A DNA stretch of 64,000 nucleotides from Ricordea florida (lineage: Eukaryota > Cnidaria > Anthozoa > Corallimorpharia > Ricordeidae), in the NCBI GenBank assembly GCA_949710005.1, contig OX453287.1, positions 13,049,866 to 13,113,865 of the forward strand, written 5' to 3'. Below, in pieces: positions 54,076 through 63,279 of the stretch. Both the position numbers and the translations under genes were made by a program. Below the pieces are notes generated by a model. The model was not told the DNA's origin. It did not search any database and saw only the letters and a list, made by a program, of their open reading frames with translations. The stretch's first letter is position 1; every line of letters begins with the position of its first letter.

Positions 54076-56100
54076 TTTTTTTCCTTAAGGTTACTGTAGA
54101 CCTTCAAAGGCTGAATTTTGTTAATTTTTTTTTCTGTGCCCCTGACATAGCTAAAACATCGATTTAAAGTTTGGTGAAAAAAGTTGTTTGAAATCATTTA
54201 ATGATCACAAGATTTGGGGAAAAAACTATTTTGGAGAAGAGTTAATAAATAACTAAAGGCGTTCTAATCCCATTAAACAAATCTAGCGCCTACTGATTTT
54301 TCGCGGCAAATCTTATCGGGGACTAAAATTACAAACATTTGAATATTTTGTTTACAATGAAAGTTGTGCTGTGTCGCGTCGTTTTGGCCGTTGGTATCAG
54401 TGAATATTTTAATGTAGAATCCGTGAAAACTTACATTATGAATTCATCGAAAAGAGAAAACACGCCTTGGACAAAATCTCGTAAGAAACCTGGAGAAAAA
54501 GGAGAAAGGCGATTTGTTTGATGAAAGCAGGAGGAAGCACGCCGCCAGTGACAAAGGTTAGTGGTTTGACCAGCCTTCAAGCGATGTTTCAACTTCCAGA
54601 GAGGTTGGTGCCGGTAGTTTAAAGCTGATGGCTTCGAAAGCTGCTACCCCTGGCTTAGCAGAATCTGAGTTGACCAGTGGCGAGGAATCGAATGCAAGGA
54701 ATTGGAGTGTGACTACGTTTTGTTTTGGATCGCGCTCGGTTGACTGAATGTTTGGCACTTTGGAGGTCGACACAACTTTTCTTCCCTTTCACTGATTAGT
54801 GCCTTTTCTCTTTATTGTTTTTCCAGAGGCTTTTCTCGTTGATTTAACTTTAACCATGTTTTCGCCGCAATCACTCGACGCTGTTCGACTGCGACTGCAA
54901 AACTTCCCGCAAATTTAATGAGCTATTTTTGTAGCGGGCGCTCGGGGGATCCGAAGCTCGTGTTTCATTGGTCGGCGGCATGACCCAGTTGACAGCCGCT
55001 TTGATGAAGTGTGATAAGCTTTAAAACTTTAGGAGTCTAAAACTCGGGCTTTATTTTTGCGTGGATTTCCTTGCTTCAAGCGAATTAAGAGCGTGTCTCC
55101 GTAAAAACCGACCAGTGATTTTGAATCAAAAAATTAATTTCCCTTATATTCTGGCATATTAAAGCCTCCACCTTAATAGTTGCAAAAATGCATTTCGTTT
55201 GACCGAAAGTGATAAATATATTTTTTTTTACGAATTTTTGAATTTCCGGGCAGTCAGCGCCGGCGTCATAGCCGTTCAAACTTCAAAAATCGCTAATATT
55301 GACCGCACTCTAGAAAACAAACACCTGGCTCAAAAAGACTGATTTTCTTTTCTGTATACAGATACACCACTGTAGATTTCCTAGCCATTTCACAGTTCCG
55401 AATTATTTATTTATTTCAACGGCAATGATTTTTTCCCCAGCACGTGCTTTCGGCTTTCCATCAAAACACGATAGTAGCTCAACTTTAAGGGTAATTTTAA
55501 AAAGTTTGGCACCTTTATGAACTTCGCTATCTGTATGAATACAATCTAGAAATGACAATAAAACACAACAAGGAATAACATTTTTGTGCTCTCCACGTTT
55601 TCAGAATAGACCGCCGTTTGAATTTCCAGAAATTTCGTAAAGCTGATAATTAACAAACACTCGCCTTATCGATCTGCTTGTCAAAGTCAAACTTCATTTG
55701 ATGGCGTGATGGGTCTTATCCAAGTTCTTTCACATTTTAAGGTTATTTCTCAATCATCTGAAACTATATTGGCTGTTGATTCCATGTCCTTGGTCCGTTT
55801 TAAGAAGTTATCTTGTTTATTAAATGGCAGTATCTGAAAGCGTGACTGGTTCGTGACACCGTCCTGAAAGGTCTTTTGCTAAAATTAGTTGGATGCAATC
55901 TTGTTTATTGAGATTACTCTTCAAGACATCGCGGTGAAATTTCTAGGGCAAATAAGACACTTTTCTTTGCAAAGAAAACGCGATGAGTCGCTAACAAAGC
56001 GATTTAACCCAGTTCAGATTAAAGTTAAGATATGCGTGACTTTGTATTTCATCCCCAGTCCTCCTGGACTGGACACAAAACAAACAAGGGGTAACATGGC
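54076..56100. other. no gene seen
   Basis: A plus-strand run near 54460-54745 has a basic frame (KSRKKPGEKGERRF) followed by a Ser/Glu-rich one. This may be a decayed transposon ORF, but I cannot name it. The rest is AT-rich without features. Confidence 0.35.
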
Positions 56101-56111
56101 TACTGATACAT

Positions 56112-56456
56112 TTGATAGGTTTTCGAGGTTCGGATACAGTATGTAGGTTGCGAGAATGCCAGGAAGATATAACGATCCACTTGAAGACGTGCCATCTTTC
56201 AATAGTATCTGGAATGATGGAGTACGAACTGATACTAGTCAGGGTGGGGCTATTCGTTGTGCCACCACACCGGCAAGAAGAAATGTTCGTGTGTCCAAAA
56301 CACAGACATAATTTGGGTCGCGACTGGCGTCCTTTGAGGACATGTCGATATCCTCTTCATTCACGAGCAAGGAAAAAGCTAAAAAATGATCATGTTATCA
56401 ACTTGGAGATGTCCAAGAACATTCACGCAATTTTTGGAATCACAGGTCAGGTAAGC
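56112..56456 (+). pseudogene. fragment of a coral-expanded Cys/His domain
   Basis: The frame contains CPKHRHNLGRDWRPLRTCRY PLHS and INLEMSKNIHAIFG, a CxxH...CxxPxH arrangement I recall as recurrent in coral predicted proteins of unknown function. A GTAAGC donor follows at about 56453, so it could be an exon. The N-terminal part is not in a clean frame, and I treat it as a fragment. Confidence 0.35.
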
Positions 56457-56459
56457 ATT

Positions 56460-57150
56460 CTACTACACAATATTTTACGTTTTCCCTTTTTTGAGGAGCA
56501 ACGATTTGCACAGTCGGTTATTGCGTAGCCCTTGGAGTCTTCTGTGTGGTAGGTCTCGAGATTGATGCCCATGGCCAGGTGTGACAAATTCTTTCCGTGT
56601 AGCTTCAAGTAGCTTTAAATACCCGTAAAACGGAGTACTGATGAAGAGGGGGTTTAAAAAGGTTTGTCTTTAAGATAATGATAAAATGATCATTTCGAAG
56701 TACCAACGTATGTGAGGCGCCTTTACTTTGTAACTTTCAATAGAATAAAAAAAACTCATAAAACCTAGGTAAATGTCATGGTCAAGTATTCCGAATTGTG
56801 TAACAAACTGTAAATCTAATTTTAAATAAAGACTGAAAGAGAAGGTCGAGGGAATAACCATTTAACGTTGTTGTAAAACCTTGAAAGGGAATCGTTCCAT
56901 AAGGCGTTTATATTTCCGGCTATTTTTGTCATAACCAGTTAAATTTTTTGGCAACAGTGCCACGATGTAAGTGTAGAAATCTTGGATTGAGTAAATAACA
57001 AGTATGAAATGAACATTCTTGTTTTGCATTGTTTGGTCCAGCGAGTTAGTATAATTAGGACAAGTATATTTGTTACAACACAGATGTTAAAAAATACACA
57101 AGTATTCCTGGATTTTTGTAAGAAGTAGTAGAAAACCACCGATTCTGGCG
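56460..57150. other. no gene seen
   Basis: Non-coding sequence leading into the virus-like block. The only long frames are low-information minus-strand ones. Confidence 0.4.
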
Positions 57151-57196
57151 CAAAGGGCGTGGTCACTTTGGCTCAAAGGGCGTGGTCACTTTTGGG
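57151..57196 (+). repeat. 23-bp direct repeat, two copies
   Basis: CAAAGGGCGTGGTCACTTT occurs at 57151 and 57174. It lies about 250 bases before the first gene of the virus-like block and could be a protein-binding repeat. Confidence 0.6.
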
Positions 57197-57314
57197 TTGC
57201 AATTTTTTGCCTCAAAATCGCTTTGAATATTTAATGAGTCTAAAAATCAAAAATTGGATTTTTGAGTTGTCATTATGCAAATTAGGGTTTGGGCAGATAA
57301 CACTATAATGAGCA

Positions 57315-57350
57315 AATTAATACCCGTGGTGGGTGGGGTGGGTATTAATT
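57315..57350. repeat. perfect 11-bp hairpin with G-rich loop
   Basis: AATTAATACCC (57315-57325) and GGGTATTAATT (57340-57350) flank the loop GTGGTGGGTGGGGT, whose strand has four G-runs. It sits about 90 bases before the ATG of the plus-strand gene. It could act in transcription or replication or mark an element boundary; the role is unknown. Confidence 0.6.
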
Positions 57351-57441
57351 GTCCAAGATGGCGGCTGTACTAAAAATTGAAAGTTGGGTTTGGGTGAGGT
57401 AGTAATTGGGCATATATTGAGAGTAAGAGAGCAAATTCAAA

Positions 57442-58083
57442 ATGGCGGTGCAGTATTATGCAAATCAGATTGATCACGAAGTTGAGGAGCCAGATTATTT
57501 TGAGTTGGTTAGGTTTAATAGAGACCATTTGGGAAATCGTGAATTCATTGAGAGGATTGAACCAGATTTGATTCGATACGTTTCACTCCATCAAGCGTTT
57601 ATTGAGGGAGTTGGCTTAAGGGTTTCATTTAGGAATCACGCATCTTCATATCTTCTTCCATGTGAGGTAGAGGATTTCATGAATGGATTACTTATTGATG
57701 AGATTCTTATGGAGGTCCATAATCGAGCTGATTTAGATCGTGAAATGTTCTTTGTTTATCTTCAAGATTTTGCGGAGACAAGCGAGGATTGGGAGTGGAT
57801 AAATAGGTTGAGATCTAGACACATTGATTATGGTGTATATGAGATTGAATATATGGAACTTTTTTTGTACACTTCATATAAGAAAATACATGAAAATAGA
57901 TTTACCAAATGTATTGATGAGTTAATATATGAGTCTCAGAGGAGAATTCATAAGCGGGCCTTTTACAGAGATTTATTTGATGACTTAATGCCTATAGCTT
58001 GGCATCCAAGTAGGGTATTGGAATGGTGTACTGACATAGAGGAGTTCGAGTGTTTGGAGAAACTCTGGGGAAATGTTTGCTAA
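57442..58083 (+). CDS. unknown 213-residue acidic protein with WHPxR motif
   Basis: An intact, mostly helical and acidic protein without a signal peptide or membrane segment. The C-terminus reads IAWHPSRVLEWCTDIEEFEC, a WHPxR...WC...EE arrangement that I associate with uncharacterised proteins of large DNA viruses. No enzymatic motif is visible. It is the only plus-strand gene of the block and ends 58 bases from the stop of the SLOG gene. The start ATG follows an AT-rich leader and has no alternative in frame. Confidence 0.65.
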   Translation: MAVQYYANQIDHEVEEPDYFELVRFNRDHLGNREFIERIEPDLIRYVSLHQAFIEGVGLRVSFRNHASSYLLPCEVEDFMNGLLIDEILMEVHNRADLDREMFFVYLQDFAETSEDWEWINRLRSRHIDYGVYEIEYMELFLYTSYKKIHENRFTKCIDELIYESQRRIHKRAFYRDLFDDLMPIAWHPSRVLEWCTDIEEFECLEKLWGNVC

Positions 58084-58141
58084 TCTTGAAATATACAATA
58101 CATTTGTAACCCGCTTCACGTAACAAAAGTACACTTAATGC

Positions 58142-58519
58142 TTACACATAGACTATTATTAGTTTACGTTTGTATTTCCTAGCCATCTTAATAGCTGACT
58201 TAGTACCTATGGAGTAAAAAACACATGAGGGTAAAGCCAATACATGAGTTGAACACTCCATGATTGCCCTATTTCGTATTGGCCCAGCTGCTCTACCATA
58301 GTAGTCCCATTGAGGTATGAACTTTTTGAATGGCAAGTTGTTCTCAATTGCAAACTCTTCAGCCATAGTGTCAACTCCTCTGGCACCTCCAGATACAATC
58401 GAGATGTCTGAGAGATCGAGCTTCCATTTACGAAGGGCCTTATATATCTCAGTTCTCAAGAAGTCACTGTCAAAGAAGTTCCTACTACCAACTATAGCGA
58501 TTGTTGCCATATTATGCAT
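58142..58519 (-). CDS. SLOG-superfamily protein (DUF2493/YspA-like)
   Basis: 125 residues, full length for the family. It shows the Rossmann-type start IAIVGSRNFFD, the nucleotide-binding loop VSGGARGVDTMAEEFA, PQWDYYGRAAGPIRNRAIME, and a late GTKSAIKMARK. SLOG domains bind nucleotide-derived ligands and occur in DprA, cytokinin-activating LOG enzymes and many phage or defence-linked proteins. DUF2493 members are common in phages and large viruses. The substrate here is unknown. Two possible starts (MHNM or MATI) differ by three residues. It is the last minus-strand gene of the block. Confidence 0.8.
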   Translation of the reverse strand: MHNMATIAIVGSRNFFDSDFLRTEIYKALRKWKLDLSDISIVSGGARGVDTMAEEFAIENNLPFKKFIPQWDYYGRAAGPIRNRAIMECSTHVLALPSCVFYSIGTKSAIKMARKYKRKLIIVYV

Positions 58520-58555
58520 TAATGAGTGTATCTATGGTATGGTTATTTCAATTTT

Positions 58556-58675
58556 TCATCGAAATATTGCCCAAGCCATCACGGCTGCTGAAATGGTTAA
58601 GGCTATGAGGATATCCTCATGATTGGTACTGGTTTTGGCTGGGGTTGGCTCTTTGGTTACAGGTTCAGAATTCAT
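58556..58675 (-). CDS. 39-residue single-pass membrane peptide
   Basis: A small gene below usual length cut-offs. It has a polar N-terminus with Pro/Thr/Glu, then a hydrophobic helix (ILIALTISAAVMAWAIF) ending in one Arg. An in-frame TAG upstream, the stop of the neighbouring gene, limits the start to this ATG. It lies 30 bases after the capsid-candidate gene and 36 before the SLOG gene. Small membrane peptides are usual in virion modules. A chance frame cannot be excluded. Confidence 0.5.
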   Translation of the reverse strand: MNSEPVTKEPTPAKTSTNHEDILIALTISAAVMAWAIFR

Positions 58676-58705
58676 CTTTGGTGGTGGCTTGTATCTCACA
58701 GATGC

Positions 58706-60100
58706 CTATTGTAACTTAACTTTTGAAGAACCTAGATTATGGCTTATTCCTACAGGTTTGGTCTCCAGGTTTACATTTGTGTTAACACCGAATTTCATCT
58801 CATCAGTAGCCTTCATTAGGTTGTTATTGTACCCAACCATACTCTCTGTGTTTATGATCATATTACTGGGCATTAACCATACTCCAGGTGCAATGGCCAA
58901 ATCTAGTCTTAATTTAGCTTCTTGGGTGGCCAGTTGGTACCTTTGGACTGAGCTTGAGACATCATTCTCTATCACACTACTCTCAAACAGAGCCAAGAAC
59001 TCTTGTTGCGTCTCAATCGCTCCACCACCCGTGCCTACAATCGAGTTTCGGGTGTTGACTTGAGATCCCAATACACAGTAAACGAATGCCTCAGCAGATC
59101 GATTCAATCTACCAAGTCCAGCTTTGGTGAGTCCATAACCACTAGTTGGAATGAACCAGGCATACTTATAGTCAGCAAAGTCATCATTCCGAATGAATGA
59201 GATGAGATCACCTTTTTCCTTTTTACCCCCATCATCTGAGAATTTACCACCAGCGCCGGGCCATTGGTCTGCATCCTTATCATAATTTCGGATTATATGA
59301 ACATTTTGGAATCCACCACCCCTTCCATGGTCCCCAGCTCCATAGTCCAAGAATATATCACCCAAACCACCATTTCGGCCGCCTTTCCATCTGAAGTCAG
59401 ATTTACTAGAGATGCCGAATTCAGCGCACAATCGTTGGTAAGCAACCTTACTGTAAGGGTTGTTGTTTATGACAAATGGTTGCTCATCAGGCAATGGTAC
59501 ACTCAATTCGTATGGTATTCGCCTTATGGTGAAGTATACGTGGAACTTTATGAATCCAGCCACGACTTTGGGGTAGTTGAGGCTCTCGAATGGACTGATG
59601 CCACATCCAGAGGTTGCACACCACACTGCAAAGTTCAGTTGCTGAGGCCAGTAATTCATATCAGGCGCATTCAACCACTTTCGACTTTGCTTGCCAAACT
59701 TGAAAGTCACAACTTGGGATTTGAACACATTACGCATCTTAGCGGTGAATTTCTTGGTATTGGACACGTATATGTCTAATGAGGTTAGCATGGCTGTGGT
59801 ATCACTGGTAAAGTCATCAAAATCAATGGCTGGTATTGGGTATGAATGATTTGTCATGGTTAGACTATCTGGGAATGAGCTCAATGTCTTACTATTCAAC
59901 CCCAAATCAATCCAAAGTAGTATCTTTAAATTGGGTGGAAGGCCATCAGTCCATGTCTTACCAGTAGGGTCATCATAAGACATGACTGTTATTTCATTAT
60001 GCCTCCACCTCATATACCCACCATAACTATCACTCACAAATGTGAATTGGCTCAGTTCAGCCTTTGGATACCTATTCTTGAAGTCATTGAATAAGCCCAT
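58706..60100 (-). CDS. 464-residue capsid-candidate protein
   Basis: The largest intact protein of the block; it has no membrane segment and no enzymatic motif. It is rich in Gly, Asn, aromatic residues and predicted beta-strands. Conserved-looking islands are LNFAVWCATSGCGIS, FIKFHVYFTIRRIPYE, RLNRSAEAFVYCVLGSQVN and SVQRYQLATQEAKLRL. I have the impression of having seen relatives in cnidarian and other invertebrate genomes as repeated uncharacterised proteins. Length, composition and its place between small membrane proteins and the penton-like gene suggest a major structural (capsid) protein. This is inference; a structure prediction would decide. Confidence 0.55.
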   Translation of the reverse strand: MGLFNDFKNRYPKAELSQFTFVSDSYGGYMRWRHNEITVMSYDDPTGKTWTDGLPPNLKILLWIDLGLNSKTLSSFPDSLTMTNHSYPIPAIDFDDFTSDTTAMLTSLDIYVSNTKKFTAKMRNVFKSQVVTFKFGKQSRKWLNAPDMNYWPQQLNFAVWCATSGCGISPFESLNYPKVVAGFIKFHVYFTIRRIPYELSVPLPDEQPFVINNNPYSKVAYQRLCAEFGISSKSDFRWKGGRNGGLGDIFLDYGAGDHGRGGGFQNVHIIRNYDKDADQWPGAGGKFSDDGGKKEKGDLISFIRNDDFADYKYAWFIPTSGYGLTKAGLGRLNRSAEAFVYCVLGSQVNTRNSIVGTGGGAIETQQEFLALFESSVIENDVSSSVQRYQLATQEAKLRLDLAIAPGVWLMPSNMIINTESMVGYNNNLMKATDEMKFGVNTNVNLETKPVGISHNLGSSKVKLQ

Positions 60101-60175
60101 CTTCTATCCAGTGTTTGGGTAGAAGGGGTTTTAGTGTTTAAATCAATAGTAAGTCTTATCATAAGCTATGGTTAT

Positions 60176-60791
60176 GACCCTCCTTTTAGTTCTTTGAGTA
60201 ACTCTTTTCGTACCCTCTGTCTCAATACCATAGGGTCTTCTCCATCCAAAATTGTTTGAGATTTGGCTCTTATCTCAGCCTTGAGCTTTTCAAAGTTCTT
60301 AAGCTCCTCTATTATCAGAACTGCTCATCAGAGATCTTATTGTCACGAAGTGCTTTGGAAACCAAGTCCTCAATGGTGTTTATTTTTGATTTAGCCAGTG
60401 TAATCGTACTTTGATGCTTGACAGCTTTCTTGGATAGGTTCTTGGATATTTGTTGGCATGCTATGGATGCGCATACAAATATACCACTTACTACCCCCAA
60501 GGGCACAGATGCTATGATTCCCACCCCACTAAGAGATGTACCCAATCCACCAGCTGCCAAAACGCAAGATATTATACCACAGGTCGAGCTTGCATTCATT
60601 AGTACGCCTTTGGACCGGTTGTACTTTTTGAGTACTACCTCATAGTGGCTCAATTCAGCCTTCAACTTATTCAAAGCATCACAACATTGCTGAAGTCTGA
60701 ATGATGGCCCATCAGTGGGGGTTGGAGGTAGAGCCGAGTTGGGAGGCGCAGTTGCCTCTAAGTTGGGATAGATTCGATTATACTCATCCAT
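60176..60791 (-). pseudogene. membrane protein with frameshift near its end
   Basis: The clean frame 60315-60791 encodes 158 residues. It has a Pro-rich N-terminus, a helical segment, a Gly/Ala-rich double hydrophobic stretch (residues about 65-110: GIISCVLAAGGLGTSLSGVG...) and a helical C-terminus ending ISDEQF. Another frame carries on immediately after the stop to 60176 with helical, charged sequence (FEKLKAEIRAKS) of the kind expected next, so a one-base shift at about 60313-60318 probably truncates the protein by about 47 residues. A motif TTTAAAAGG stands 21 bases before the ATG. Confidence 0.55.
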
Positions 60792-60830
60792 GTTTAGTTA
60801 CGGCTCTCACATCCTTTTAAAATGTTATCT

Positions 60831-61463
60831 GAACCTTAAGCTCACAGTGATGGGAGACCCTTTGAGATCCAATTTGTTCCATTCACTGTCGAGAATGCCC
60901 AGATCGAAATGATTTATGGGACTCTTCAATTTCTTAGCCGGGATGACTGCATAATCCTGTCAGGGTATGTTGGCAAGGAGGTATGAGGGGGAGATCTTCA
61001 CAGGGCCTGTGAATCGAGCATTATTAATATAGGATGACATGTTATCCACTAGACTGCACGTAAGTCTTAGGGGCTCCTTGATTTGGAGATTTATGGGGTA
61101 TAGTTTGCCAGGTTTTATGATTTCAGGCACACCAAGCCCAATTTGTAGCCCTCTCGTGAGTTTAATGTTATAGAGCTTGTTAGAATACAGATAGTCAACA
61201 GTATCAGTCTCAATGATCGAGAGCTTGGAAGGATCTGTATCATTTTCGAGAAGTATTTCATGGATACTGCGAAGTGAATATGTACCAGGCCCGATTATTA
61301 TGAGGGGGCGATTTGAGCCTTCAACTTGTAAGCCCTGGCGATCCTTGAAATTCACCAATCGTTTGGGTATCCTACAATCCAGGAGTTGTATCTCCCGAAC
61401 CTTGTCCAGGGGAGGATCCAAGTAAACCCTAGTTTCAGACTCGTACATGGTAACGCTTAACAT
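60831..61463 (-). pseudogene. penton/minor-capsid-like beta-rich protein with one stop codon
   Basis: 167 residues run from 61463 to a TGA at 60960-60962. The same frame then continues 42 codons to a second stop near 60831, ending in a typical edge strand (GSPITVSLRFR). Strand-rich pieces (IQLLDCRIPKRL, GTYSLRSIHEIL, GLQIGLGVPEI) fit a jelly-roll fold, as in penton or minor capsid proteins of Polinton-like viruses; that assignment is inferred. The stop is one substitution from an arginine codon. The ATG lies 18 bases after an ATTTAAAGGGG motif. Confidence 0.5.
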
Positions 61464-61469
61464 TTTGGA

Positions 61470-61649
61470 TTACTCTTTGGTCCCCTTTAAATTTCTATAC
61501 TCAGCTTCTGAGAGGAATGGAGTCTTGGTTATACCACAGCTGGCACATTTACACTTCATCATAGGCCTAACCTTGGAGGTTTTGGTGTAAGTCTCACTGC
61601 CAGGTACACATTCAGTCTTCTTTCTCTCTTTGACGCAATAGCTCAACAT
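61470..61649 (-). CDS. 59-residue zinc-ribbon protein (DUF5679-like)
   Basis: The pattern is LSYCVKERKKTEC near the N-terminus and MKCKCASCGITKTPFL later, a small Cys-rich fold like DUF5679, which I know from large DNA viruses and virus-derived genes. One of the usual Cys pairs reads CVKERKKTEC, so the first knuckle is atypical. It sits 6 bases from both neighbours, and AATTAAAGAG stands 19 bases before the ATG. It may bind nucleic acid in the virion or act in transcription; neither is shown. Confidence 0.65.
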   Translation of the reverse strand: MLSYCVKERKKTECVPGSETYTKTSKVRPMMKCKCASCGITKTPFLSEAEYRNLKGTKE

Positions 61650-61655
61650 TTATAT

Positions 61656-62318
61656 TCACTTACGCCTTCTCTTTAATTGCTCTACGAAGTACACCACAAC
61701 CGCGAGGATTAACATCCAAGCGTTCTTACCTAAGAATGAAAAGACCTCACCGCCAGTTTTGAACAAGAAACTCACGATTGCCCCAATCATTCCAGGCAAT
61801 AACTCACCCAGCTTTTTACCAATGGTCTTTAGCCCATCACCAACGCCTTTACCCAATTTAGATAGTCCTTTGGAGAGATTGGAGACTATAACACCAATTA
61901 CCACTCCAACTGCACTCATAACAGCAAAGACTGTGAACGCATACTTCTTGAATATAGCCTTCACCCGATCTCGCAATGACATTCGTTCCTGGATTCGCTC
62001 ATTCTCCTCCTCCAGGCTGGATATCTCTCGCTCCTGTTCGCCAACTTGTCTTTCGAGAGCCTCTATCTGCCTTTCTTCCTCTGGGGTTTTCAGTGGCTTG
62101 TCTCGATGGGATCTCAGCATCTCCTTCATTTTGGTGAGTACTCCCTTTTTCTCAGCTATCTTACCATCATTGGATTCTACAATCTCAGATGCGTTTGGAC
62201 CAAGAGTAGCTCGTATACCCTTTAGGTTCAAAAATTCATCATTTACATCCCCATCAGCCTTGAAGAAGAAGTATTTTCTGGCATTACTCCTGTCCAATTT
62301 CACAATCACCCTCCCCAT
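61656..62318 (-). CDS. 220-residue coiled-coil membrane protein
   Basis: Order: beta-rich N-terminus (VIVKLDRSNARKYFFFKA), a charged coiled coil at about residues 85-120 (RQIEALERQVGEQEREISSL), a transmembrane helix at about 128-150, an amphipathic Gly/Lys segment (LSKLGKGVGDGLKTIGKKLG), a second hydrophobic segment, and a last helix (AWMLILAVVVYFVEQ) ending in RRRK. It is intact. Its start overlaps the end of the acidic gene at 62306 by 13 bases, as in compact viral genomes. The amphipathic and hydrophobic parts suggest a membrane-active virion protein; this is inferred. Confidence 0.65.
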   Translation of the reverse strand: MGRVIVKLDRSNARKYFFFKADGDVNDEFLNLKGIRATLGPNASEIVESNDGKIAEKKGVLTKMKEMLRSHRDKPLKTPEEERQIEALERQVGEQEREISSLEEENERIQERMSLRDRVKAIFKKYAFTVFAVMSAVGVVIGVIVSNLSKGLSKLGKGVGDGLKTIGKKLGELLPGMIGAIVSFLFKTGGEVFSFLGKNAWMLILAVVVYFVEQLKRRRK

Positions 62319-62602
62319 TCATCTGTGGTAGCTGTGAATTTAGCCGTTGCAATTTTAACTTTGGGGAATGCGCTTTTGATTTTAGACCAAGCATCCTCTT
62401 GGGCCTTTTCCTTATTTATCAAGGGCCTGGTCTCACCATCATCAATGAATGATGTCTCTTCTATATCAGGGTCAAAACGAGTGGTGGATGTCTTTGCTAT
62501 TGGGCTCATATATAACGTTTCATCCACATCATCATCATCACCACCAGTGGCCCCAGGTTCATTTAGTGTAGTGGGGTCTAGCTCAGGATCAGCGGTTGCC
62601 AT
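62306..62602 (-). CDS. 98-residue acidic protein
   Basis: The ATG at 62602 is the first real start; four more upstream codons lack an ATG. The N-terminal half is acidic and disordered (TGGDDDDVDETLYMS) and the C-terminal part helical (AWSKIKSAFPKVKIATAKF). No family is recognised. CTTAGAGG stands 21 bases upstream, a weak form of the shared motif. It overlaps the next gene by 13 bases. Confidence 0.6.
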   Translation of the reverse strand: MATADPELDPTTLNEPGATGGDDDDVDETLYMSPIAKTSTTRFDPDIEETSFIDDGETRPLINKEKAQEDAWSKIKSAFPKVKIATAKFTATTDEWGG

Positions 62603-62639
62603 ATTGGATATCAAATATGGGAACCTCTAAGTTAATTTA

Positions 62640-63044
62640 TTACAGCCACTTGCTAGTGAGATATCCCAGGGCTAACATCCCACCAGAAACATAAGCCATT
62701 TCACCCATTCTTTGGTCTGAATTCGGTCTATAGTAGTCAGAGAATTTGGGTGGATTGCCTATTTGATTGTACAATTTGAGCGCTTCATCTGTCTTTGATA
62801 TATTCTCAGAGGCCTGGTTCGAATCGCCCTTTCTCCTGTTCATAAAGTCAATATAAGCCAAGCGCTTCTCTTGGTAAGAAGCATAGTCTTTCTGGTACTT
62901 TTCCATTGCTTTGTCATGTCTCTCCCTTTCAAGTTTCAAATCAGTGGCGGATGACCCACTTAGGGCCTTTGCTATATAATTCCCACCAATGAAGGCTGTT
63001 GCATTGAGGACTGCCCCTCCAAGCATAATCGCTATACTCGCCAT
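62640..63044 (-). CDS. 134-residue membrane protein
   Basis: A hydrophobic N-terminus (IAIMLGGAVLNATAFIGG) is followed by a charged coiled-coil-like middle (ERHDKAMEKYQKDYASYQEK) and a final hydrophobic segment (AYVSGGMLALGYLTSKWL). Two-ended membrane attachment is likely. It is intact, with no known family. It lies 6 bases from the upstream gene. Confidence 0.6.
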   Translation of the reverse strand: MASIAIMLGGAVLNATAFIGGNYIAKALSGSSATDLKLERERHDKAMEKYQKDYASYQEKRLAYIDFMNRRKGDSNQASENISKTDEALKLYNQIGNPPKFSDYYRPNSDQRMGEMAYVSGGMLALGYLTSKWL

Positions 63045-63050
63045 TTATAC

Positions 63051-63272
63051 TCATACACTTTCTGGTAGTATCTTTTGATCCTCTAAGTAACTTTTGAGAT
63101 ACATGCTTGAGGCCAAGACAGCGACCCATTTGCCATAGTTCATGATACTGGAGGATGGATCACCAATGAATGATTCTCTCAGGGCCTTTTTGCCCACATA
63201 GCCCACAGCGGCGGCTAGCCCAACGAGCACTGCAGAATCAGTAACGGTTTTTACGAGCTTGTTCTGAGACAT
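63051..63272 (-). CDS. 73-residue membrane protein
   Basis: A hydrophobic stretch (TDSAVLVGLAAAVGYVGKKA) and a second weaker one (WVAVLASSMYLKSYL), Gly/Ala-rich. TTTAAAAGG stands 20 bases before the ATG. It is intact and of unknown family. Confidence 0.6.
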   Translation of the reverse strand: MSQNKLVKTVTDSAVLVGLAAAVGYVGKKALRESFIGDPSSSIMNYGKWVAVLASSMYLKSYLEDQKILPESV

Positions 63273-63279
63273 TTATGGA

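Noticed and set aside
49111-58083. one single Polinton spanning PolB and the virion block
   Set aside because: Base composition differs, 5.4 kb of satellite and unrelated DNA lie between, and no terminal repeats join them; kept as two features.
59264-59779. 171-codon plus-strand frame
   Set aside because: Antisense shadow of the capsid-candidate gene with no recognisable features.
61759-62331. 190-codon plus-strand frame
   Set aside because: Antisense shadow of the coiled-coil membrane protein; Ser/Pro-rich as expected from the opposite strand.
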